A DNA stretch of 64,000 bases from the NCBI RefSeq assembly GCF_900497805.2, contig NW_020954701.1:326305-390304 (forward strand), read 5' to 3'. Below, one piece after another: positions 53,990-64,000 of this stretch (position 1 is its first letter; the number at the start of each line of letters is the position of its first letter). Made by a program: the position numbers and the translations under genes. This DNA is from Vombatus ursinus (Eukaryota > Chordata > Mammalia > Diprotodontia > Vombatidae). The notes beneath the pieces are model-generated. The model was not told the DNA's origin. It saw only the letters and a list, made by a program, of their open reading frames with translations, and did no database searches.

Positions 53990-54490
53990 TTTTAAAATTT
54001 TGATATATTTAATTTTATTTGCCTAAATTTCTTCTTGTAACCCACCTCCTTCCTCTAAGAAAGTCATCCTATAAAACAAAGAATATTTTTAAAGAAAAAA
54101 AATAAGAAAAAGATTTAAAAAATCAATAAAACTGATCAGTATATTTAATAAGTCTGAAAATACATGTAATATTACATACCCATACGTCTCCCACTTTCGC
54201 AAAGGAGAGGTATCTTTTCATATCTTTTCTTTGGGGGACATGCTTATGCTTTGTAATTTCACTTTGTAATATTCACTTTTGTCTGCTGATAATTGATTTC
54301 CTTTTACGTTGTTGTAATTATTGTATGTATAATTTTCTCTTTGTTCTGCATCAGTTCACTTAAGTCTTTCCGTGCTTCTCTGTATTCATCCTATTTGTTT
54401 CTAACAGCACAGTGCTGTAATATTCCATTGCATTCATATACAATTTGTTTAACCATCTCCCAGTCAATAGGCATCTAATTTGTCATGGTA
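53990..54490 (-). repeat. L1 3' UTR and ORF2-end remnant, antisense
   Basis: 'CGCAAAGGAGAGGTATCTTT' and 'TGTTCTGCATCAGTTCACTT', 'AGTCTTTCCGTGCTTCTCTG', 'CAATTTGTTTAACCATCTCC' match the reverse of a marsupial L1 3' end. Confidence 0.7.
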
Positions 54491-54645
54491 TTTTATGGAC
54501 AGATCAATAAATCTATAGCCATATCTACAGATCTACAGACATGTGCGTATATATACATGTATATATATGTAATATACATGTACACATATAGAATATACAT
54601 GTGCATGCACATATAGACACATATATTATTGATTTTTGGTTTTAT
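54491..54645. repeat. TA/CA palindromic microsatellite
   Basis: ACATGTATATATATGTAATA and ACATGTGCATGCACATATAG type units; strongly self-complementary. Confidence 0.85.
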
Positions 54646-54900
54646 ATTACCTTCATCTTTCAAAGTATCCTTCCCTTCTTCCCCAACCAGAGTCAACCCT
54701 TAAACAAAAAAGAGGGGAAAAAAACTACTCTAGCAAAACTATCAACCAAGTTTGACATCTTACCAACTATGCAAAAAAGAGGAGGTACATTTTCATATCT
54801 CTTCTTAGGGACCAAGCTTGGTCACTAAAATTTACCACATAGAACTCTAATTTTCAACTTGTATTTTATAAGATGGGAACTACTGAATTAAGGATAATGA
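54646..54900 (-). repeat. Second L1 3' UTR remnant, antisense
   Basis: 'CTATGCAAAAAAGAGGAGGT', 'ATTTTCATATCTCTTCTTAG', 'GGACCAAGCTTGGTCACTAA' parallels 54195-54240 of the neighbouring remnant. Confidence 0.6.
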
Positions 54901-55945
54901 GGCTGATGCTCCCATAAAACATTATATTTTTAAACACACTAAAATACCTAGGGATCACATTTTTCTTTTGATTTGTGAATATATTTCAAATGTTAAATCT
55001 AGCAGCAGTTTGGTTGTAGTAGGTGAAGTTTATCTAATATTGTTCTTAGAGAAAAGTTCCTATTGGTGATCAGTTGGGGTTAACCTCAGGTTAACCTGTG
55101 CACATCTAACTTTAACTTTCTCCAGTACTGTTTTGAACACATCGCAACTCTATCCTCACAGTTACTCCCTAATACTCATCACACTAAATTCTAAACCTGT
55201 TTCAATGTTCTTCACCATCTGTGTACCCTCCCTACTATTTTCTAACAACAATCCTGCCTTGTGCAAATCTGCTACCTGACCTTCACCCCACTAAATGACT
55301 TTACTGTTCTTGCCTGATGCCCTACTTATCACTCTCTTATCTGCCCACCCATATCCCTATAAAGATTGTCCAATGTCACACTCCATAAAGCCTTCCCTGA
55401 TTAATCTTAACCAACTCTATTACTCAGATCCCCCGGTATTTAACATTCAGGATTATTATTATTTAACATACATGAAGGAACATACATCATTACAGAACAA
55501 GATAATATAACCAAAAATTCCAGACTTATGAAGTTAATCTTTATTAAAACAAAATTTCAGCCGATTTTTCATGTCAATCTTCTGAAAATGCATTAGATAA
55601 TTCCCTGCCTTATTTAATATTATTGACTTAAAATTATCAATATAAACCTCAGTTTTATACTGATGTAAAACAATTATACTTCCAGAGCTTACTGCAATAT
55701 GTAAAGCTATTTATCACTGTATTAAATAATCCCAAATGGTCTCCTTATTTTATACAATTTTTTAGGATGAAGTCCCAGGATGTCTCTCTCCAAAACTATA
55801 AAGTCCATGAGCTTTGTATGACCTTGCAAATTCTCAGTTTTGTAAAGATGCTATGCAGAGTTGAGAAATAGGTATATTCTTCACAAGTTTCATTCACATC
55901 CTCAGGGCTATCTTATTTTTTTCTAAAAGTGTATTTGATGAATAG
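54901..55945. other. Unassigned, with a C/T-rich L2-like part
   Basis: 55100-55420 resembles worn L2 C-terminal text ('GTCACACTCCATAAAGCCTT', 'CCCTGATTAATCTTAACCAA'). The rest is unassigned. Confidence 0.45.
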
Positions 55946-55949
55946 ACTT

Positions 55950-56232
55950 GTAGTATGGTATGGTATACACCTTCAATCCTTGCTGTTGGGACGGCTGAGG
56001 CTGGAAGATCTCTTGAGCTCAGGAGTTCTGAGCTGCAGTAGGGTAAGCAGTCTGGCATCAATGCCATAAGTTCCTGGAGCAGGGGGCGACCAGGTTGCCT
56101 TAAGAAAGGGTAGATTGGCCCAGATAGGAAAAGTTTACATGCTGATGGGTGGTGTAATCAGGCCAGTGAGTGGCCTGCCCTTTAAGCCTGGGAGAGATAA
56201 GGAGACTTAGTCTTTTAAAAAAAAAAAAAAAA
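55950..56232 (+). pseudogene. RN7SLP: 7SL (SRP) RNA retropseudogene, near full length
   Basis: Aligns by eye along the whole 7SL RNA, the scaffold of the signal recognition particle. The Alu domain start is worn ('GGTATACACC...'); then 'GGCTGAGGCTGGAAGATCTC', 'TTGAGCTCAGGAGTTCTGAG', the S domain 'GGCATCAATGCC', 'GGCGACCAGGTTGCCTTAAG' and 'TTGGCCCAGATAGGAAAAG'; and the 3' Alu part 'TTTAAGCCTGGGAGAGATAA', 'GGAGACTTAGTCTTTTA'. An A-run of about 16 follows. The S domain excludes an Alu/B1 SINE. Many differences and the A-tail show it is a retrocopy, not the active gene. No clear target duplication found. Confidence 0.9.
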
Positions 56233-56495
56233 CCATTTAGGACCTTACAAAATTCTTTCTGTTGGTTTTGTCAAGGTTTGAAAGAAGCATGTTGACATCC
56301 AAAATGAAGATTGTTTTACTAGATATTTCCCCTTAATTAAATGAACTTAAGTACTCAGATGTTACGCCTCAGGGTGCCATGTAATCTTGTAGCATTCTTG
56401 TTTATCCATTAACCATGCATATTGTCATCATTGCTTTGTCTGAGATAGTGAATATCACCTTTCTTTTAAGCTACAAATGAACTATTATAGACTCT
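56233..56495. other. Unassigned AT-rich sequence
   Basis: No gene or named repeat. Confidence 0.5.
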
Positions 56496-56499
56496 ATTC

Positions 56500-56725
56500 C
56501 AGACTATCATTTTAAATTCTGTGAATCCATTTCTTTTTCCACAACTGTGACGAATATAGAAATATTTTACATGATAGCATATGGGTAAACTATATCAAAC
56601 TGCCTAACATTTTGAGAAGAGGGGAGGGATAAAAATTTGGAACTCATCTTATAAAAATGAATGCTAAAAATTTTCTTGATATATAATTGTAATACTATTT
56701 AGAGCAAAAATAAATGTGAATCTTT
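56500..56725 (+). repeat. L1 3' UTR, sense, diverged
   Basis: 'GACGAATATAGAAATATTTT', 'ACTATATCAAACTGCCTAAC', 'AAAAATTTGGAACTCATCTT', 'AAATGAATGCTAAAAATTTT' is the L1 3' UTR order. Confidence 0.75.
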
Positions 56726-56739
56726 TATGTTTTAAGTGT

Positions 56740-56975
56740 GTTTCCTGTAGAGAACATATTGCTGGGTTTTGCTTTCTCATTAATTCTGCAACCCTCTGTT
56801 TTACAGGTGAGTTCAATCCATGCAGTCACAATTAAGATTATTAGGTTTCTTTTTATCTCCATTATATTTTACTATGAATTATTATGATGTTTACTCTCTT
56901 CACCCTTTCTTGTTCTCTTTATTTTCATTTTTACTATGAATTGTCAACAAGCACAATCATTTCAATGTATAAAGT
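56740..56975 (-). repeat. L1 ORF2 N-terminal (endonuclease) region, antisense
   Basis: 'GTTTCCTGTAGAGAACATAT', 'TGCTGGGTTTTGCTTTCTCA' and 'CAGGTGAGTTCAATCCATGC' match the antisense endonuclease start of L1 (the human counterpart reads GTTTCCTGAATACAGCACAC). Confidence 0.65.
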
Positions 56976-56977
56976 AA

Positions 56978-57094
56978 AAGGAGGGGTGAGGCCAAGATGG
57001 CAAAGTAAAGGCAAGATCTGACTCTCCCAAATTCCCCTCCAAACCACTAAAATAATGCCTCAAAATGAATTCTGGAGTGGTAGAACCAACAAAT
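56978..57094 (+). repeat. L1 5' UTR start, sense
   Basis: 'GAGGGGTGAGGCCAAGATGG', 'CAAAGTAAAGGCAAGATCTG', 'AAAATGAATTCTGGAGTGGT' is the L1 5' opening, also seen at 62650. It stops abruptly against an antisense L1 3' region. Confidence 0.8.
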
Positions 57095-57295
57095 GTTCTC
57101 CTGGTTCTGCTCACTTCACTTTGCATAGTTCATATGTCTTTCCAGGGTTTTCTGAAATCACCCTGCTCTTCATTTCTTATAGCACAATAGCATTCCACCA
57201 TAATCATATACAGCTTTAGCTATTCCCCAACTGAAAGGCATCTACTCATTTTCCAATTTTTTATCACTACAAAAAGAGCTGCTACAAATATTTTT

Positions 57296-57415
57296 GTATA
57301 GATATTTATACATATAGATATATATATTTATATATAAAATATATGTTTATATAGATATATATACAAATTATATATATTTATAGATAGATTTTTGTATAAA
57401 TAGATCCTTTCCCCT
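57296..57415. repeat. TA-rich microsatellite inside L1
   Basis: TATATA/TAGATA units; the phrase TTTTTGTATA occurs at both edges, so the array expanded from a short L1 motif. Confidence 0.85.
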
Positions 57416-58382
57416 TTCTTTTGATCTCTTTGGAATATAGATTTAGTAGTAGTATTTGCTGGATGAAAGGGTATGCAGTTTTAGAGCTCGTTAGGCATAA
57501 TTTCAAACTGTTCTCCAGAATGCATGGACTACAGATTCCCTCCAGCATTTGTAACTTTCCTTTTCTGTCATGTTAGCCAATCTGATAGGTTGTGAGGTGG
57601 TACCTCAGAGTTTTTAATTTGCATTTCTCTAATCAATAGTGATTTAGAGTATTTTGACATGTGATTATAGCTTTGATGTCTTCTGAAAACTGCCTGTTCA
57701 CATTCTTTTATCCAATTATCCACTGGAAAATGGCTCTTATTTTTATAAATTTGGCTCAGTTCCCTATATATTTTGAGAAATGAGGCTTTTATGAAACTTG
57801 CTGCAAAAATCTGGCCAGTTTCCCGTTTTCTTTCTCATTTGGCTGCATTAGTCTTGTTTGTGAAAAAGCCTTTACCTTTCCTGTAAGCAAAAATTATTTT
57901 ACTTCCCATAATCCCCATCTCATTTTGTCATAAACTCTGTCTATAGACCTGACAGGTACACTTTTCCATGCTCCCCTGATTTACTTATATCATCCTTTGT
58001 CTAAATCATTTATCCATTTCGACCTTACATTACTATGTGGCATAAGACATGGATCTTGTCTAGTTTCTGCTAAATTGATTTCCAGTTTTCCCCAACAATT
58101 TTTGTCAAATGTTGAGTTCTTACCCTGAAAGCTTTGATCTTTTGAGTTTATCAAACACTCAATTACTATGGTCTTTTACTACTGTGCATTGTGCACCTAA
58201 TCTATTCCATTAATCTACCATTCTATCTTTGCCAGTACCAGACTGTTTTTACAATTACCACTTCATAACAGTTTGGAATATGGCAGCCTCCTTTTGTTTT
58301 TTTCCCCATCCCTTGAAATTCTTGACCTTTTGTTCTTACAGATGAATTTTGTTACCATTTTATCCAGCTCTACAAAATAAGG

Positions 58383-58497
58383 AAGTTTGATTGGCTGTTG
58401 AGTCACTTCAATTGTGTCTGATTCTTGGTGAATTTGGGGGGTTTTCTTGGCAAAGATACTGGAGTGGTTTGCCATTTCCCTCTCCAAGTTTGATCGG
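58383..58497 (-). repeat. 5'-truncated MAR1 SINE tail with 12-bp target duplication
   Basis: Only the RTE-like tail (58395-58485) is present: 'TTGAGTCACTTCAATTGTGT', 'GGTTTTCTTGGCAAAGATAC', 'GGTTTGCCATTTCCCTCTCC'. Target duplication AAGTTTGATTGG (58383-58394) against AAGTTTGATCGG (58486-58497), one mismatch, in L1 sequence. Confidence 0.92.
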
Positions 58498-58849
58498 TAT
58501 GGCACTGAATAAGAAAATTCATTTAGGTGGAACTGCCTTCACATATTCATAAACAGTATTTCTCAAATTGTTTAGATCTTTGTGTGAAAAGTGTTTTGTA
58601 ATTGTGTTCATGTAAGTCCCAGGTTTATCTTGGCAGGTAGACTCCCAAGTATTTTGTTTACAATTATTTTAAATGGAATTTCTCTCTCTCTCTGTTGGGT
58701 TTTGGTTTTTTTTGATAGTATATAGAAATGCTGATGATTTATATGGTTTTTCTGCTTATGCTCAAAGCCTTTAAGTAAAATTTTTTCAGTCTTTTTTTTT
58801 CTACTCTTAATCCTCTGTCATTCAACTTCTCTTTTCCCTTTGAGTGTGG

Positions 58850-59268
58850 TTTCCCTCCCATGCTGGACAATTCACAGTTCACCAGCCTCAATCTCTCTGT
58901 CCCTAGTGCCCTCTTCCTGTTCCTCAAGACTCCACCTCCTGACTACCTAAATTTTTACTGGTTATGCCCCATGCCTGGAATATTTTCCATCCTCACCTTT
59001 GCCTCCTGGCTTCTGTCAAAACTGTGTTCAAATCCTACCTTCTGTAAGAGGCCTTTCTACCTTCTCTACCCAGTAGTGCCTTGCTTCTGAGATTACCTCC
59101 CATTTACACTGTATCTATCAGGTACATAATAAAGTTTTTTTTGCATGTTTTGTCCCCTGTTAGAAACTCTTGCAGTCAAGGATGTTTTTGCCTTTTTATC
59201 CCCAGTACTTAGTACAGTTCCTAGCGGCACATAATAAGTGTTTAATAAATGTTTGATGACTGATTGAT
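58850..59268 (+). repeat. L2 3' end
   Basis: 'CCATGCCTGGAATATTTTCC', 'CTGGCTTCTGTCAAAACTGT', 'CCTGTTAGAAACTCTTGCAG', 'TATCCCCAGTACTTAGTACA', 'TTTAATAAATGTTTGATGAC'. Confidence 0.88.
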
Positions 59269-59329
59269 GATAAAGAGGGTAAGGGTAACGTATAATGAGT
59301 GAACAGGCTGCAACATACAATCAATGAAG

Positions 59330-59612
59330 AATTCCAAAGAAGAACAAGAAGAAGTAAAGGATGTCAACAAGGTATTTTATGACCAAAAGAGAAGATGGGT
59401 AAGGTACATAGTGGCAATAAGGGTTGATCTATGGACAGCCAGAGTTCTCCACTGGTACCATCTTGATGTTGGGAAAAGGTGAGAAAGGCTTCCAGCATGT
59501 TGGGTCGACCCCTTGTGGTGAACTTTTGGGAGGGCATGGAAGAGAGTTACACAGGTTGACCAGGCATAGTTGGGTTGTAATCTGCATCACTCAGGAATTC
59601 CTGAATCAATGA
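59330..59612 (+). repeat. RTE-clade LINE fragment (C-terminal RT region)
   Basis: In frame it reads VFYDQKRRWVRYIVAIRVDL, WTARVLHWYHLDV, then FWEGMEESYTG-like text, matching the RRRWxGHxxRxxDDRWxxRVxxWxPRD block near the end of RTE/BovB proteins. A shorter relative is at 25960-26165. RTE is the likely driver of the CAA-tailed SINEs. Confidence 0.75.
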
Positions 59613-60280
59613 GATAAAAAAAATCCACTTGAGTATTTGAGAGTAAAATTATAGTTATCAATTTCTGGCCTTAAAAATCAAGTTCTCTAAACATGGTCTA
59701 ACTGGTTCTTTAGCAAAGTCTCAAAGCTACGATTTGCTATTCTGGCTCTAGATTAAGAAACCAACATACGTGACATAACAACACCTCCAAAAAATAAAAT
59801 AGCTGAACTAATATTTATAGAGGAAACCTTGAAATACCTCATCCCTCCTATATTTGAAATAAAAAATTTAAAACTAGTAACACAAACTTTTAAAAAAATA
59901 TGATAAAAAACCTTTAAAATCTTTAGTGAATTAAATTCAGCTCCAAAATGAGAGCAAGCCCCAGGTAGAATCCTATGAGGAAGTTTTTCCACTAGGCCAG
60001 AAGAAGCATTTCCATCAAGAAAAGGGAGATCTTTAAATCTGATGTTATAAAGGTGCTGTTGGTCTCTTCTGATCCATTCTCAGATTATGTGCAGTATGTG
60101 CAGAATAATCTCATGAAGAAGCCATTACCTCCTTATCTGTTTCAGTGACATATCAAAGATTTGCTAGATGTTACAGGAGTTTGCTCCTGAAATTCACGGA
60201 GAATGAAAAATTTTCATTGTCAGTGATCATAACAGGCCTGGAATACACACAAAATTATTTAGTGGCCTACCAAGACCTAA
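59613..60280. other. Unassigned sequence
   Basis: No gene or recognised repeat; minus frame 59992-59753 has no domain. Confidence 0.5.
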
Positions 60281-60284
60281 AGCC

Positions 60285-61080
60285 AAACTCACATACCCAT
60301 ACCGAATCAGTTGCCAAGTCCTGTGGCTTCTACCTTCTTAACACAACTCACATGATGGCCACTTCTCTACCCTGATGCTGGCACTTCCTCAGTGCAGGCC
60401 GCCATCATCACCTCATGCCTGAATGACTGCACAGCCTTTAGTCTGGTCATCCTGCCTTAAGTGGGGGTCTCCCTAGTCCAATCCGTCCTCTAATTATATA
60501 CCAAAGTGATTTTCCTAAAGCATAGGTCTCAACATGTTACCCTCCCCCCTGCTGGCTCCAATTGACTTCTAGCATCAAATATAAAATCTTGTTTGGCTTT
60601 TAAAGCTCTTCAAAACCTGGACTCTGTCTTTCCAGTTTTCTTATACCTTCTTCCCCTCTACATACTGTTACCCAGAAACATCAGGATCTTTGCTACTCCA
60701 CGTACAAGATACTCCATTTCCCAACTCCAAGCATTTTTCACTGGCTGTCCCTCAAGCCTGGAAAGCTTTTCTTCCTTATTTTCTTTCTACTGGTTTTCCG
60801 GACTTCCTTCAAGTCTCAGCAAAAATCCTACCTTTAGCAAGATGCCTTTCTTGATCCCTTTGAATGCTGGTGCCTTTCCTCTAAGATCATCTCCAATTTA
60901 TCCTGTCTTGTCTGTAGTTAATTGTGTACATGTTGTCTTCCCCATAGACTGTGAGCTCCTTGACAGCAGAAACTTTTTTTTCTTTGTGATTTCTTGTAAT
61001 TTTTGTTTTTCTTTGCAGTCTCAGTGCTTAGCAGATCCTGACACATAGATGCTTAAAAAATGCTTGTTCATTTGACTTGA
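60285..61080 (+). repeat. L2 LINE 3' part
   Basis: 'CGAATCAGTTGCCAAGTCCT', 'ATCATCACCTCATGCCTGAA', 'AAAGTGATTTTCCTAAAGCA', frame 60593-61048 (AFKALQNLDSVFPVFLYLLP, FFTGCPSSLESFS), then 'TAGACTGTGAGCTCCTTGAC' and a worn end. Confidence 0.9.
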
Positions 61081-62315
61081 TTTTGACAGTGGGAAAACAT
61101 GGAACTCAACATTCATGTGACCACAAACGGCTTCAGTACTACTACTATATCTGATATTTTGTCTTTAGCAAAATCTACCATACTGGGAAGTAGCCACAGG
61201 AAGGGTGTAACTCTGAAGCCTACTGATAAGAATAATGGGCCCTGAAGTGGACCATGTTGTCTCTTAACTACACTGATGTTATGTTGCTTGGATGCCTCCT
61301 GAAATTTCTCCTTCTAAAACAAAAACCAGAAAGAACGTTCAGATGTCTGTGATTCAAATAAGGTATACTAGATAGTGATCTTTCGGCTTTCATCACTGCT
61401 TGTTCCACAGTGGTTTACATTGCATGGGGGACACTAGCCACTGAGCCACAAGCCCCACCTCATATATATAACATGCTATTCATACAGGGGAAGATGCTTC
61501 ACATCAAGCCGTGGGGTTCCCAGTCTTTATAATGACTTGGTCTTTTATCTGTAGACCATTCTCAAACATACTATCATGGCTCACACTCCACAATAACCTC
61601 TTCTACTCATTTTGTTGTTCTGATGTCCAATACACACCTAAAATACAGAATCATAACCACTGCCACGTTCATAGTAACTATGCTATTAACCAACCTCTTT
61701 AAAGTAACATATACCAGGTCTTTACTATTTCCCAGTGCCCCTAAATGCCCTTCCAAAGAACTGCAAGCATTGCTCCTCACAACTACAAGCATGATTAGCA
61801 AGAGTCAGAGAAATCCTATGCTGAGTAACAACATCTAAGTCTCTCTTCTTTCCTAAGAACTACAGCATCTCTAATACCAGATGTGCTTTCCACACTCCTG
61901 AAAAACTCAGTTTCTCTCTAGACCTAGAATACATAAAATAATTTTATGGTCTACCCAAACACAAAGCCAACCCATAGCCCTCTGAATAACCCTGGACACA
62001 TTGACCTAGAATGTCTGAAATTTCTCTAATGGGCAGTCATACATGGGTCCTAATTGAGGACCTATACAGGGAGAAGATCTGTTAAAACTTTATGTTCCCC
62101 AAATGCTAAGAAGGCACAGTCCAATTCAACAGCACAAGTCTAAGGTCAAGCATGAGACTGATCACATGATACTAAGCTTTGCTGCTGAAAAAAATTGAGC
62201 CTGGCTTCATTACCCAGAGGACTTAGGGGGCTTTTCTGGGTGGGAGGGAGGGGGAGTTAAAGAGGAACCAATTTCTAGCACAATGGACTGAACTCCAATG
62301 AAGCTATTAATGAGA
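61081..62315. other. Unassigned sequence
   Basis: About 1.2 kb with no recognised gene, RNA or repeat. Plus frames at 61511-61838 have no domain I know. A GGGAGGGAGGGGGAG patch lies near 62240. Confidence 0.45.
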
Positions 62316-62319
62316 AGAA

Positions 62320-62640
62320 AGTCCTTTCATACACTAAAATATTTATAGCAGCACTACTTTGTGATAGCAAATAACTGAAAACAAAGTAGATACTCATCAG
62401 TTGGGGAATGGCTAAACAAACTGTGGTATGTCAATGAAATGGAATATTACTGTGCCGTAAGAAATTATGGATATGATGAATATGGAAAAGCATGGAAAGA
62501 TCTAAAGGAACTGATTGCAGAGCTGGCTAAGCTAAGCCAAAAAATAAAGCCAATAACTTCAACAACATAAATGATAAAAACAACCTTATATCAAAAATCA
62601 AAAGTGAAGGTAACAATTATAAATACTAAACAAGACTTGA
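62320..62640 (+). repeat. L1 ORF2 end and 3' UTR, diverged
   Basis: 'AAAATATTTATAGCAGCACT', 'CAGTTGGGGAATGGCTAAAC', 'AAACTGTGGTATGTCAATGA', 'AAAGATCTAAAGGAACTGAT'. Confidence 0.8.
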
Positions 62641-62649
62641 ATGAAGACA

Positions 62650-64000
62650 TGAAATGGGAGACAAAGCCAAGAAGTATAGTGAGTAATATTACAGCTGTAC
62701 TGTCTCAGTATTCCCCTCCAAATAACTTTAAAATAATCTGTCAAATCAAATTCTGGAACAGCACAGCAAACAAAAGGTGGGAGGGAAACGTTTTTCCTGG
62801 CCATGACAACCTAGGAAGTCAGAAGGAGAGGTCTGTGACACTGGGCTATCCCAGAGCACAGGGCAGGGGCAACACCAGCTATGGTCCCTGAAGGCCATGG
62901 CAGCAATAGAAGCAGCAGCAGCAGCAGCTTTAGGAGCTTTGAGTCTAAAGACAGTAAAGGGACTGAACAACTGGTCAGAAAGAAATTACAGGGCATCCCT
63001 GTGCTAGCACTGCGAGCTGGATTGGACGCTGGCAACTGAGCGTGAAAGGGAAAGGGCCTTTCCTGGGTCCAGAGTGCAAATTAGGAGAATAGTAACCACT
63101 TTTCCTGGTTCATACTCCCTTGGAAGCAGTGCAAACTTAAAAGATCCCCCAGAATCAGCTATGAAAACAGCAGCAAGAAAAACCTTAAAGCTTTGGACAG
63201 GGCCCCACATCATCCTTACAAAGTGAGCAGAGCCCAACTCTAACATAAAGTTCAAAGTGAAGAAACAGGTTTCTTCACTTTGGAAAACGAGCAAACAACA
63301 AAAAAGAACCTGCCCATAAAAAAGCTACTATGTTCACAGGGAAGATCAAGGGACAAACCCAGAAGATGACAACAATGTGGAAAATATTTGAAAGCAAAGC
63401 CTCAAAGAAAAAAGATTGGACATAAGCCCAACAAGAATTCCTGGAAAAGCTAAAGAAAGTGATTTTTTAAAAAGAGCAACTAAAAAATATTATTTTAAAT
63501 CAGAGTAGTAAAGGAAAAAATTGGGAAAAGAAATAAGAACAATGCAAATAAAAATTATAAAAACAGAGGCACAAATATAAAGGAGGTAAAGAAGGCTCAC
63601 ACTCAAAAAAAACAAAAAACAAAAAACACTGAAGAAAATAACACCTTAAAAAAATAAAATAATAGGCCAAATGGTAAAAGAGGCACAAAAATCCACTGAA
63701 AGAAAAATTCCTTAAAAAGCAGAATTGGCCAAATGAAAACTAGGTACAAAAGCTCACTTAAGAAAATAATTCCTTAAAAATTATAATTGGGTTAAGTAGA
63801 ACCTAATGAGTCCATAAGACATCAAAAAACAATAAAACAAAATCAAAAGAATGAAAAAATAAGAGGGAAAAAGCTCAAAAAGAAAAACAACTAACTTGGA
63901 AAATAGATTGAGAAAAAATAATTTAAAAATTACTAGAACTACCTGAAAGCCATTACCAAAAAAAAAAAAAAAAAAAAATAAGGGAGGGGGGCTTACATGT
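62650..64000 (+). repeat. L1-clade copy: 5' UTR and ORF1 N-terminal half, cut by the window edge
   Basis: 5' UTR from about 62650 ('GACAAAGCCAAGAAGTATAG', 'TTCCCCTCCAAATAACTTTA', 'AAATTCTGGAACAGCACAGC'), including a GCA microsatellite at 62900-62928. The ORF1 start site lies near 63286 but reads ACG instead of ATG (compare CAT at 4373-4375 in the antisense copy). The coiled-coil part has repeats of about 63 bp near 63631, 63698 and 63760. It ends at 'GAACTACCTGAAAGCCATTA' next to a long A-run at 63959-63978. Confidence 0.82.

Larger units (their letters stand above)
57095..58770 (-). repeat. L1 ORF2 (C-terminal half), antisense, 1.7 kb
   Basis: Starts at the ORF2 end ('CTCCTGGTTCTGCTCACTTC') and runs back through 'AATCAATAGTGATTTAGAGT', 'TTTGACCTTACATTACTATG'-type text, 'CTACCATTCTATCTTTGCCA' and 'GCAGGTAGACTCCCAAGTAT'. 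Minus frame 58505-58263 contains LPYFVELDKMVTKFICKNKR and the GDGEKN...RLPYSKLL-like ORF2 block. The 3' UTR is missing. A TA microsatellite (57296-57415) and a SINE (58395-58485) lie inside. Confidence 0.88.

Noticed and set aside
55950-56232. Alu or B1-type SINE
   Set aside because: The S domain of 7SL RNA is present, which these SINEs lack, and the repeat set is marsupial.
60593-61048. 151-residue frame as a host gene
   Set aside because: L2 C-terminal region (FFTGCPSSLESF) followed by the L2 3' end.
61511-61838. Nuclear copy of mitochondrial DNA
   Set aside because: The base composition first suggested it, but no mitochondrial protein or RNA could be read in any frame.
63959-63978. A-tail of a retrocopy at the window end
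   Set aside because: The A-run lies within ORF1 text of an L1-clade copy and the sequence after it is too short to judge.

Overview
The window looks like intergenic or intronic nuclear DNA of a metatherian (marsupial) mammal. The evidence is the repeat set. There are many copies of a tRNA-derived SINE whose head, roughly GGCAGCTAGGTGGYRCAGTG, is joined to an RTE/BovB-like tail ending in CAA repeats. These sit with MIR, L2 and CR1/L3 LINE copies that are unusually long for such old families, L1 and ORF1-only (HAL1-like) LINE copies, and short hAT-type DNA transposons. CpG is scarce and the DNA is AT-rich. The species cannot be told from this. I find no intact host protein-coding gene; nearly all open frames are chance frames or fragments of LINE proteins.

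Layout. 0-5.7 kb: microsatellite, SINE, then an antisense L1-clade copy (1885-5105) with 5' UTR, ORF1, a pyrimidine-rich spacer and only the C-terminal part of ORF2. A perfect 59-bp inverted repeat has one arm just outside this copy and one inside its 5' UTR. 5.7-9 kb: a long antisense CR1/L3 LINE (endonuclease end, linker and RT readable) interrupted by MIRs and a 204-bp hAT element. 9.4-10.7 kb: an L2 with RT. 11.7-14.6 kb: L2, L1, SINE and MIR, with two clear nested insertions. 14.6-18.9 kb: repeat-poor block with a small CpG/ETS/CRE-like patch at its right end and an antisense AATAAA at its left end. 19-25 kb: a few SINEs and a long stretch that I cannot assign. 25-35 kb: L1 3' ends, L2, RTE, CR1/L3 and SINEs, including a G-quadruplex-type tract. 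35-41 kb: hAT element and a CR1/L3 copy broken by MIR and two L1 3' ends, one part of it expanded into a ~49-bp tandem array. 41-49 kb: more hAT, L2 and SINE, then a processed HMGB3 pseudogene inserted into a hAT element with an exact 14-bp target duplication. 49.8-52.4 kb: L1-clade ORF1 copy with two nested SINEs, then an L2 whose 5' part is inverted. 54-59 kb: L1 pieces in mixed orientation and a full-length 7SL (SRP) RNA retropseudogene. 59-64 kb: L2, RTE, L1 3' end and the 5' UTR and ORF1 coiled-coil part of another L1-clade copy that runs off the window.

The window is best read as a record of retrotransposition: L1-type machinery also explains the HMGB3 and 7SL copies, and RTE-type machinery probably explains the CAA-tailed SINEs. 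I found no convincing new functional system. The observations most worth checking are the 59-bp perfect inverted repeat, the tandem array derived from CR1/L3, the inverted L2 bracketed by two hAT ends, the promoter-like patch beside the repeat-poor block, and the two ORF1-bearing copies that lack ORF2 sequence directly after ORF1.
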